Source: CALDSL01 sp039810245 (lineage in GTDB: Bacteria > Chloroflexota > Anaerolineae > Anaerolineales > Anaerolineaceae). Taken from it: a stretch of DNA of 64,000 nt. Position 1 is the first letter of the stretch; every line of letters starts with the position of its first letter. Both the position numbers and the translations under genes were made by a program. The notes below the pieces were generated by a model. That model was given only the letters and a program-made list of their open reading frames with translations. It ran no database searches and was not told the origin of the DNA. This document shows, one piece after another, positions 9,601-17,000 of this stretch. The DNA lies in the NCBI GenBank assembly GCA_039810245.1, contig JBDHWQ010000006.1, positions 62,001 to 126,000 on the forward strand. The letters run 5' to 3'.

Positions 9601-11258
9601 TAGGTGATGTTGGCCATGTACTTGAACGGGGTGAAGCCGTCCTGGCCGGCGGGGGCGAGGAATTCATTGGTGCCCACGCGGTACGTCTTGGCCAGGTCAA
9701 GCGGCACCCAGGCCTGGGCGGCGCGATCGTACACTTGCACGTCATAGGCGCCCCAGGCATAAGGCTGCGGGCCAGGGAGCGTGTCGCTGTAGCGGTAGAA
9801 CTTGTAGCGGATGCCGGCCGGCTGCAGCACGCCCTTGAACAGCGTGGCGGACTGGTTGAGCAGCTCCAGCACCTGCGCGCCGGTCATGGTACCAATGGCG
9901 GTGGCATTGCCAAACGGCAGGATCTGGAACATCTGGCCGTAGTTGAGCAGCATCGCGTCGTGGTTCCACGGGCCTTCCGCCTGGCACAGAGTTGCGTCAG
10001 TAACCCACACGTAGCCGCCAGGGGCAGCCGGATCTGCCTGGTCGCACCAGTCGATGCGCAGGCCGCCGGCGTTGTTGAAGAAGAAGTCCATGTCGTTGGC
10101 GGGGTTGCTGTCGGTGGCATGCGCGTTGAGGATGGCGTCATCCACGAAGTCGCCCATCATGTTGTCGCCGTTGTAATTGCGCAGCAGGTCCACCTGCACG
10201 TAGCCCACCGGCTGGTTGATCATGGCCTGGTAGGTGGGGTCGTTGGCGTAGCCATCGACCAGGGCCTTCACCGGCGCGTACTCGGGGTCAGAAGTGGCGA
10301 CGACAATGCGCTGCCAGGTGACGGTAGCGGTTCCGGTGGCCATGTCGTAGGTGAAGTTGGCGCGGCCAACCTTGCGGCCGGCGTAGTGCGCCTGCACCAC
10401 CAGGGTGTTGCCCTCGGTGTAGGCCGCGGTGACATCGGTGTGGCTGTGGCCACCGATGATCAGGCTGACCGGCGTGCCGGCGGTGTTGAGGCGCTGGGCC
10501 AGGGTGCGGTCGCCGTAGACGGTGAAGCCGTAGCCGTAGCCGCCGTCAGTCAGGCCGTTATGGCTGAGCACCACCATCACATCTGAGGCGGCGTCCAGCG
10601 CGGCGTAGTAATGCTGGATGCTCTCAAATGGATCGCGGAAGCACAGGCCATCGGTAGCGTCGGCGATAGTGATGTAGGGGGTTTCGATCGAGCCCACGCC
10701 GATCACGCCCACGCGCACCTGGTTGGGCGCGGTGCCTACGGTGAAGACCTCGTAGGGGGTGACAGCCGGGTTGAAGGGTTCCCAGGTGCAGGCTCCGCCG
10801 GCATCGCGGCGGGTAATGTTGGCCACGATCATCTGCATCGGGCTTTCATCGGCGGTGGCCGGCGCTTCGGCCTGGGCGATGCGGTCACCCAGCACTGCCT
10901 GGCCCCAGTCGAACTCGTGGTTGCCGAAGGTGGCGCCGTTGTAGCCGATGGTGCGGTAGTAATCCATGACCGGGACGCCCTGCTGGATATTTGAGATCAG
11001 GCTGCCCTGCATCATGTCGCCGGCGTCGAACAGCAGCACGTTTTGCGCGCCAAGCTCTGTGCGCACATCAACGACTTTTTGCGCCACGCGCGCCGCGCCG
11101 GGGTTGCTGCCCGAAAGCTGCAGGTTGCCGTGGAAGTCGTTGGTATGCAGGATGGCGAAGTTGACCAGCGGGGCTGCGCTGGCGGTCTTCGCCGGAGCGG
11201 CAGTAAAGACCAAACCAAACACGAGCACAAACGCAATGAACAAATTGAGTTTCTTCAT
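6684..11258 (-). CDS. Secreted protein with two tandem 5'-nucleotidase units, Ig-like repeats and FIMAH-type end
   Basis: 1,524 residues with a Sec signal peptide (MKKLNLFIAFVLVFGLVFTA...ASAA). Unit one has ILHTNDFHGN, FDAGDMMQGS, FGNHEFDWG and GGHSHTD, followed by a 5'-nucleotidase C-terminal domain. Unit two (from about residue 605) repeats the set as LHHNDSHGRL, NAGDSIQGD, GNHEFNFG and GGHSHTN, with its own C-terminal domain. Both metal-binding sets look intact. Residues about 1140-1430 are beta-rich Ig-like repeats, and the last 90 residues are a helical bundle like the FIMAH domain. The expected role is extracellular hydrolysis of nucleotides or cyclic nucleotides to release phosphate and nucleosides. 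I chose the ATG at 11258 because GGGAG lies 7 nt upstream and the signal peptide starts there. A long structured leader precedes it. Confidence 0.9.
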   Translation of the reverse strand: MKKLNLFIAFVLVFGLVFTAAPAKTASAAPLVNFAILHTNDFHGNLQLSGSNPGAARVAQKVVDVRTELGAQNVLLFDAGDMMQGSLISNIQQGVPVMDYYRTIGYNGATFGNHEFDWGQAVLGDRIAQAEAPATADESPMQMIVANITRRDAGGACTWEPFNPAVTPYEVFTVGTAPNQVRVGVIGVGSIETPYITIADATDGLCFRDPFESIQHYYAALDAASDVMVVLSHNGLTDGGYGYGFTVYGDRTLAQRLNTAGTPVSLIIGGHSHTDVTAAYTEGNTLVVQAHYAGRKVGRANFTYDMATGTATVTWQRIVVATSDPEYAPVKALVDGYANDPTYQAMINQPVGYVQVDLLRNYNGDNMMGDFVDDAILNAHATDSNPANDMDFFFNNAGGLRIDWCDQADPAAPGGYVWVTDATLCQAEGPWNHDAMLLNYGQMFQILPFGNATAIGTMTGAQVLELLNQSATLFKGVLQPAGIRYKFYRYSDTLPGPQPYAWGAYDVQVYDRAAQAWVPLDLAKTYRVGTNEFLAPAGQDGFTPFKYMANITYWGDMLDAVNSYVAATYTAANPYRGPDGDGSLDGRVTRNGDGDDAYEDGEVVPVTVLHHNDSHGRLLAAGSTPGYTNLATLIKQERQHNPARTLLLNAGDSIQGDSMMYYFKSAGLGYAADGTVLPEDLQINPIVKVFNAMGYNAWTLGNHEFNFGKDVFSTIGQAEFPVLQANVTDTGEYGLADVPVEPYTVATLGPEALKIAILGIGNHRIPNYELPSNIPGLTFTDPIQTGKDYAPMLQEQNDAVIALTHIGFTTDPKSVEVDNNVDTYFATQVAGVDAIIGGHSHTNPSTGFGPYRWLPTFVQGPDNAQVLITQANRYNTFLGEVILGLLPNGEGGYDTVARTGRYIQVTTSVAEDADIKALVQPYQDLINAYNNTEIGQTTVPIDTNTAFTEETNGANLQADASVAELRKNGIPVDFHLSGAMTNRRIADGATPEAPYTLKVSDMFAAMPYENSLLALRMNGPQLKAVLERAYRNYYYYKYVPGYGGYSYYTTCMIDINAGGKITYNDLYPEAYDPTKSYVVSLEFDGHMVDFTDADTYYVVSTVNYLAAGSCNFNDNGKTLWPLDQIVADTQYYVRDAVINYITDMGVVSPMVEGRLAFITDTTAPTAALSIFSGPQYVGETQTSITKDTVLRATVADDLAGVGDCDIHITGPKESHVKCAAGDTDFTLSGPDGLYTVTLMVSDAAGNDAEPVVASYYLDSEGPVIDHMTSGLYEYKGRLYVSGTTLLVPHITDAGSGVASCTLAIDGGEPMPYDGAPFTLPAVEGKHSIGITCTDNLGFSSQKFGYVYVDATVPVVTIKTPQAKTYWHHETFKLDFEAKDALTGILKIEALLDGEPVKDGQKVDLLTLALGEHTLVVTATDKVGNATTAEVTFMVDTNVKSLRSTLSRLYSAKAITKSAIKTKLDLELVGIELLLKKGKTDQAIEMLRVFIGDVDKYTGKGIKEDAAKLLITDAEWIIDHLQPQP

Positions 11259-11629
11259 AGAACATCTCCCTTGGATCGTGAAAGGACTGGATGATGTGTT
11301 ATTCATGGGAAACGAGAGTGGTACGGGCAGTCACCTCCTTTCTAGCCAGGGTTACCTATATGGCGTACGTAGCCACGCTTGCCCGATTCCAGGTACGCAA
11401 AAGCTGCCGCAGACGTGGAAATCCGGTGCGGCAGGTAGGGATGCGAAAATCTCCGAAAATGGTTCCGAAGCAATGCGGTCGACCCCCCTGCGTGCTTCCA
11501 GGAGCCTGGCAGTGATGAAGCGGTAGTGGGGCTGGGTATTCGATTGATGGCTGGCGAAGAAGGGATGTTCGGCGCGGAGAGCCAGATGTGGCGTGTGAAA
11601 AAGGAAAACCTTACATTTTTGTAAGGACG
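11259..11629 (-). promoter_or_regulatory. Long structured 5' leader of the double 5'-nucleotidase gene
   Basis: About 370 nt without a convincing gene between a TATAAT-like -10 (11636-11641, minus strand) and the start codon. The transcript can form several perfect or near-perfect hairpins: CCTTACA/TGTAAGG followed by a T-tract (11609-11626), CTGCCGCA/TGCGGCAG (11403-11433), and GCGTAC/GTACGC (11364-11398). A consensus ribosome site AAAGGAGG lies at about 11335-11342, too far (more than 70 nt) from the real start and about 27 nt from an upstream in-frame ATG. I could not match it to a known riboswitch class. The plus-strand stretch 11630-11845 shows nothing else I can support except remnants before the small membrane protein. 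Confidence 0.4.
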
Positions 11630-11635
11630 TAATTT

Positions 11636-11641
11636 ATTATA
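11636..11641 (-). promoter_or_regulatory. -10 element upstream of the nucleotidase leader
   Basis: TATAAT on the minus strand in an AT-rich patch. The -35 region (ATGGAA at 17 bp) is weak, so confidence is limited. Confidence 0.35.
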
Positions 11642-11845
11642 TACATGCCTGCCGGGTTTCCATAGTGATAGAAGTCACTTCTTCGCCGGCGTCGGAATGT
11701 ATACAATCAGTCAGCCATGCAAACACGCCCTTCAACGGATTCATAGAAGCTGCGCTGGTGGCGCAGGCTGGATCCACTGTTCCCACAGGTAAACATTTTT
11801 ACTTGACGGCTTCCACTGCGGGCTGCCATTCCGCTGTTCGCAGCA

Positions 11846-12217
11846 TTGGCCGGCATCTTCAGCCTGCCGGCCAGCCTGCTGGTGTGGGAAAACTGGGTAA
11901 GCACCATGCTGGCGGTAGAAAGCTTTTACGCCGAATGGCGCTATCCGCAGAATATTGCCCTGGGCGCGTGGGGATTGCTGCTGTTTCTGGCCACAGTGTG
12001 GTTTTCGCGCGGGGATATGGACATGCTCATGGCCAGTGGGGCGTTTATCAGCCCGCACCGGTTTTTTTACAACCTGCTGGCGGTGGTGTTTTCGTGGATG
12101 ACGCTTTCGTCGAACTGGCCTGGTTCATGGGGCTGGTGGCTGGGCCGGGGGTTTGTACCGTGGGTGTGGCTCAACCTGGCAGCCATGCGCAATCCCAAAT
12201 GGCGACTGCGGCGCTAG
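11846..12217 (+). CDS. Small predicted membrane protein, start uncertain, possibly 5'-truncated
   Basis: 123 residues from a TTG at 11846. It has about three hydrophobic segments (around residues 1-15, 37-52 and 73-90), many Trp residues and a basic end (PKWRLRR), which fits an inner-membrane protein. The same frame is open back to 11807 and reads as continuing hydrophobic sequence. Further upstream an ATG at 11717 begins the same frame, but a TAG and then a TGA interrupt it. The true start may therefore be a rare codon near 11807-11846, or the gene may be a decayed remnant. A bidirectional terminator follows at 12244-12289. No family recognised. Confidence 0.45.
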   Translation: MAGIFSLPASLLVWENWVSTMLAVESFYAEWRYPQNIALGAWGLLLFLATVWFSRGDMDMLMASGAFISPHRFFYNLLAVVFSWMTLSSNWPGSWGWWLGRGFVPWVWLNLAAMRNPKWRLRR

Positions 12218-12243
12218 CTGCGCTGGTTCCTGGCATGAAAATG

Positions 12244-12289
12244 CAATCAAAAAACGCGCAGAGCCTGGCTCCACGCGTTTTTTTGATTG
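12244..12289. terminator. Bidirectional intrinsic terminator
   Basis: CAATCAAAAAACGCG pairs with its exact complement around a 15-nt loop, leaving A/T tracts on both sides. It separates the small membrane protein from the convergent META-domain lipoprotein. Confidence 0.8.
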
Positions 12290-12304
12290 CTGCGGTGGCC
12301 GGGG

Positions 12305-12784
12305 CTAGCCGCCCGGGACGAATTTAATCTGCCCGCCGTCGGTGGTGAAGAGGGTCAGGCCGCTGCCTGCCTGTTCAAAGCGCCCACCTGTACCCAGCGC
12401 CTTGAGGTAGGCACTTTCCTGCTGGTTGACGGATTCATCGGCGCAGGCCATCAGCGTGCTGACCAGATTCAGAAACGCCAGCGTGTCGCCGCGCTGCTCG
12501 TAGCTGCCGGAGTAGCTGTTGCAGCCGGCGTTGCCACTGACCTGGCCGTTGGGGCCAAACTCCAGCGTCACGCTAGAGCCGGGAACGGCCGGGGTTTCCA
12601 CACCACCGGTCAGCAGCGAGGCCAGCGCCCAGCGCGTGCCTTCCAGCGCTCCGGCGGCCGGCGGCGTGCCCGGCATATTGGTCGATTCTGCTACCGGCGC
12701 GGTGGGGGTGGGCTGCGATGCGCTCCCGGCGCACCCCGCCAGCAGCAGGCTAAGGATCAGAATTAATAATAGTATTTGTTTCAT
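12305..12784 (-). CDS. META-domain (HslJ-like) lipoprotein
   Basis: 159 residues. A lipoprotein signal (MKQILLLILILSLLLAGC) is followed by a Thr/Pro linker and a META domain: LEGTRWALASL, then FGPNGQVSGNAGCNSYSGSY, then the C-terminal EQAGSGLTLFT. This fold is shared with E. coli HslJ and Leishmania META proteins and is often linked to stress or antibiotic tolerance, without a known enzymatic activity. An upstream in-frame GTG (12790) is possible, but GAGG is better spaced for the ATG at 12784. Confidence 0.85.
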   Translation of the reverse strand: MKQILLLILILSLLLAGCAGSASQPTPTAPVAESTNMPGTPPAAGALEGTRWALASLLTGGVETPAVPGSSVTLEFGPNGQVSGNAGCNSYSGSYEQRGDTLAFLNLVSTLMACADESVNQQESAYLKALGTGGRFEQAGSGLTLFTTDGGQIKFVPGG

Positions 12785-12930
12785 ACGCACCTCATGAAAA
12801 GTATAGCATGTTTATCCACATTTATAACAATCCTGACATTTATGGAACGAAAGCATGGAAAGCAGCGTCTAGAAATAGAAGGGCTGCTTTCGCCAGCCCC
12901 TCGCGGTCCGTTCTTCGAGGAGGAAGGAAG

Positions 12931-13957
12931 ATGTTGTACGCAATTCGCTCACGTTTTTTTGTGACTGTGCTGGTGCTGGCTGTGCTGCTGGCAGGGTGCG
13001 CGCCGTTAGCGCAGAACCAGGCGGTGACTCAGCCGGTTGAGACCCCCGCCCCTCACGGCCACTACGGCGCCCACCACAGCGCCGCAACCCACTGCCGCCC
13101 CCGACCTGACCGATCCGGCCACATCTGAGGCCGCGCTGCTGCGAGCATTGATGGCACAAGATACTGCCACGCTGCGCGGCTGGATGACGGATGAATTCCT
13201 GACCGGGGGCTGGCGCGCGGATGGCTCGTATACCAGCCCGGACGATGCTCTGCGTGATCTGTACGACAATTACCTTCTCCCCGGCAGCCGGCTGGAGCTG
13301 GTGAGCGGGGCGGATCTGAAGACGCTGATGGGGGACAACGACCCGCTGATGATGTCGCGCCCCGATTCGGGCCTGGTGGATGCTGCGCTGGTGCGCGGAT
13401 TGGGCCAGGAAGGCCGCGATGAAGTTGTGCTACTGGTGGCGCGCGCCGCGGACGGCGGCCTGAAATGGCATGGCTGGATGATCGTACCGGGTGGGTTCAG
13501 CGGTGCACGCTACGGCGGCACCGAGCTGTACTCCAACGAGAAAAACGGGTTCCGCTTCTTCTATCCAAAAGGTTTTGAAGTGCTGGAAACGGATCCGGAC
13601 CATATCATGATTCTTGCGCCGGGCGTGGGCCACCCGGGCCAAAGCCGCGCAGCGGCGTTGATCGACGTGGGGCCGGCGGATGGGCGCAGCGCAGACCAGA
13701 TCGTAGAGCAGATCAAGGCCGACCTGGGGCCGGGGTTTGAGATCCCACCCGGTGCGGCGATGGGCCTGGACAAAGCCTATGCCGTGGTGATCAGTGGTCT
13801 ACCCGGGGAGGATGTGAACCGCCAGTTGTTCAGCGTCTATAACGACCGGCTGTACCACATTCTCTTTGTTCCGGATACACCCCAATCCGGCGCGGCATAT
13901 GAGAACATGCAAGACCTGTACGCGTTGATCGTCAACACGTTCCATTACCTTAATTAA
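12931..13957 (+). pseudogene. Frameshifted lipoprotein gene
   Basis: Two reading frames join to make one sensible protein. The first (ATG at 12931, strong site GAGGAGGAAGGAAG) gives a lipoprotein signal, FVTVLVLAVLLAGC, and a Thr/Pro tether. The second, from about 13040, continues as TATTAPTTAPQPTAAP and then about 280 residues of folded domain to the stop at 13957. The shift falls in the C-rich run at 13041-13054, where one base is extra relative to an unbroken frame. The C-terminal part contains two globular-looking segments, with NEKNGFRFFYPKGFEV starting the second; I do not recognise a family. If the shift is an assembly error, the intact protein would be about 340 residues. Confidence 0.65.
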
Positions 13958-13963
13958 GGGAAG

Positions 13964-14008
13964 AAAAAACGGGGTTGGCCCGGTTTCCCAGGCCAACCCC
14001 GTTTTTTA
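13964..14008. terminator. Bidirectional intrinsic terminator
   Basis: AAAAAACGGGGTTGGCC and GGCCAACCCCGTTTTTT pair around a 10-nt loop between the frameshifted lipoprotein gene and the convergent NRPS gene. Its right arm overlaps the NRPS stop codon. Confidence 0.85.
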
Positions 14009-17000
14009 TACCTGTTTTTCGGTTTGCAAGGCGCGGTCAGCGCGCTCCAGCTCCTGCTGGATGGCGGCAGCCAGCTCGCGCGCGTAGGGCAGCAGATGGA
14101 TGTTGCGATGCCCGCTGTTGACGATATACACCGCCAGCCCACCTTTCACCAGTCCGCTCCAGCCCAGCTCGTAATCCAGCGGGCCGAACATGGCGCTCAT
14201 AATGGTGGGATATCTCGCTGCATACACCGCCATGCGCCCCGAGTACGGGGTGGGGAAATAGCTTTCCATCATCTGCACCTGCTTGAGCAGCAGGTCTCTC
14301 TGGAAATCGGGCAGCGGCGTGGTGTCATCCAGGATGATGTCATCATGGTTATACTCCACCTTCTTGCCGTTGAACTGCCGGGCGCGCCGGGCGGTACGAA
14401 TCACGGAGAGTATACGCTGGCGCAGGCCGGTCATGCCCAGCTCACGGTAATCTTTGATCCAGAAGGGGATGCTGCGGAAGAAGATGGCCAGCCGCTGGCC
14501 GCTCAATGGGCGGGGAGATCGCTGGCGGATGTGTGGGGGCTCGCCCTCGATGTTGGCGAGCACATCCACCGCATCGCCCTGGCGCGTGAGCTCACAGGCC
14601 ACGGCGTAGGCGATCACCCCGCCGGTGCAATAGCCGCCCAGACGGTAGGGCCCTTGTGGCTGGACTTCTTTGATGGCTTGGATGTAGCGCTCGACCATGG
14701 CTTCCATGGTCTCGTCCGGGGCCTCACCCTGGCTGACGCCCGCGGCCTGGATCCCGTACACCGGCCAGCGCGGGTCCAACTCGCGGATCAGGCTGGCATA
14801 TCCCACCACGCCGCCACCCCAGCCGTGGATGAAGAATATTGGCTTGCCACTGCCGCCCGGGCGCATCAACACCACGGTGGATGGGCGGTAGTTATACTGG
14901 TGGTTTTCGATGTAACGCGCGAGCTGGCGAATGGTTGGCGCGCGGAACAACTCAGAAACCGGCAGGCGCAGCCCCAGCTTGCTTTCCAGGATGGAAAAAA
15001 TGCGCACACCCAGCAGCGAATTGCCACCCAGGTCAAAGTAATTCTGGGTGACTCCAATAGGCGTCACACCGAGGATGTTTTCCCAGATGGCCACCAGCTC
15101 GATTTCCAGGTTGGTCTCGGGCAGCTCGATGCCACCGGCCGGCCCCGTGTCGATTTCCGGATCGGGCAGGGCCTTTTTATCGATCTTGCCATTGGGTGTT
15201 ACCGGGAACTGGTCGAGGACGACGAAGTCGGACGGCAGCATGTAAGCCGGCAGGCTTTCGCTCAGGAAGGGCAGCACTTCATCATGGTTGAAGCTGGAGT
15301 ATTCGGGAACTACGTAGGCCACCAGTCGCTGCTTCGCGCCGTGCTGGCCGCGCACCAGTACTACCGCCTGGCGCACCGAAGGGTGCGCGCTCAGCCGCGA
15401 TTCGATCTCACCCAGCTCGATGCGGAAGCCGTGCAGCTTCACCTGATTATCAAAGCGGCCGAGGAATTCCAGGTTGCCATCCGGCAGCACGCGGGCGCGA
15501 TCACCGGTTTTATACATGCGGCTCCCCGGCTCAGCGCGGAAGGGGTCGGGCAAGAACACAGCGGCGCTTTCGTCGGGCATATTCTGGTAGCGCAGGGCTA
15601 CGTCACCGCCGATGTACAGCTCGCCGGGCACGCCGCGCGCCACCAGGTTGCGGTCACGGTCGAGCACGTAGACGCTGTGGTTGGGAAGCGGCCAGCCAAT
15701 AGGGAAGCGCGGCCAGCTCGCCGGGTCGCCGTCGGACGGGCCGGGCTCAAACATGGTGGTGGTGATGGCGGCTTCGGTGGGGCCGTAGGTGTTGATCCAG
15801 CGCACACGATCCGCGCCGGGCAGCGTGCGCCAGGTGATGTAGCTCTGGATGTTGGGCTCTTCGGCATAGACCATCATCTTCACTAGGCTGTCGGGGATGC
15901 TTTCGCCGCTGCGCGCCAGCCCGGCAGTCCATTCACTCCAGAACGCGGCCGGGATGGACATGGCGGTGACGCCTTCGTCGCGCAGCAGGCGGTTGAATTC
16001 GTCCACCGAGAGCAGACCGCCGGGGCGCGGGATGACCGTTGCGCCGCTGATCAGCGCGGGCAGAATTTCTTCAAACGCGGCGTCAAAGCCGATGGCGGCA
16101 AAGAACAGGAAATGGTCCTGCGGGGTCAGGCGCAGGTAGTCGCGCATGGCAGCGGTGTCATTGGCTAACGCGCCGTGCGAGGTGACCACGCCCTTGGGCC
16201 GACCGGTGGAACCGGACGTATAGGTGATGTAGCCGGGCTCGTCCCATTCCGGGATGTGCGCCATGAAACCGTCTGGCGCGGGGGGCAGGTCGTGAATGTT
16301 GATCTGGCGCGTGGAGAAATGCGCCGTGCGCGCGGCCATCGCCGGCTCGGTGACCAGTATATCAATGCCGGCGTCCCGGAGCATATATGCCAGGCGATCG
16401 TCGGGATAGGTCGGGTCGAGCGGCACGTAGAGCCCGCCGCTCTTCATGATGCCCACCAGGCCGATGACCATGTCGAAGCGCTGTTCGAGCAGCATACCTA
16501 CAGGTGAGCCCGGGCGTACGCCACCGGCACGCAGCGCGGCAGCCAGCGCGTTACTACGCTGGTCGAGCTCGCGGTAGGTCAGGCGGCGCGGGCCCAACAC
16601 CAGGGCGGCAGCGTCCGGCGCGCGCTGCACCGGTTCAGCAAAGGCACGCGCGAACACCGTGCCGATATCGGGAATGGAAATTGCTTCCATGCCACCCAGC
16701 AGCGCGTGTTTTTCCTCAGCGCTGAGCATTCCTGCCTGCTCTAGGGCGCAGTCGGGGTCATCCAGCATGGCTTCGAGGATGCTGGTGAAATGGCGCATGA
16801 TGGTTTCGGCACCCACTGCGTCCAGCAGCGGCTGGGGAATGTCGAACCCGAGGGGGAAGCGTTCCAGCAAGGGGTCGGGGTTGAAGATATTCAGGCTAAG
16901 GTCCACCACCTCGGTGTCGTTGAACCACCAGGTCTCCACCGGCTCGTCGCTGGCGTGGTACGGCCGGTTGTGGAAGTTGAACATGACGTTGTAATGCGCG

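Noticed and set aside
8001..10586. An 861-codon open frame on the plus strand opposite the nucleotidase gene
   Set aside because: It is a shadow of the real gene: it has no ribosome site and no recognisable motif, and the composition is the reverse complement of well-conserved nucleotidase codons. GC-rich genomes give many such frames, also at 36080-38065 and 41756-43888.
11360..11460. Partial likeness to a c-di-GMP-I (GEMM) riboswitch on the plus strand (ACGCAAA followed by GGTAGGG)
   Set aside because: The second helix and its tetraloop are missing, the spacing is wrong, and no good gene starts downstream in that orientation.
11804..11806. In-frame TGA before the small membrane protein as a possible selenocysteine codon
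   Set aside because: A TAG stop also interrupts the same frame upstream and no SECIS-like structure or conserved context is visible.
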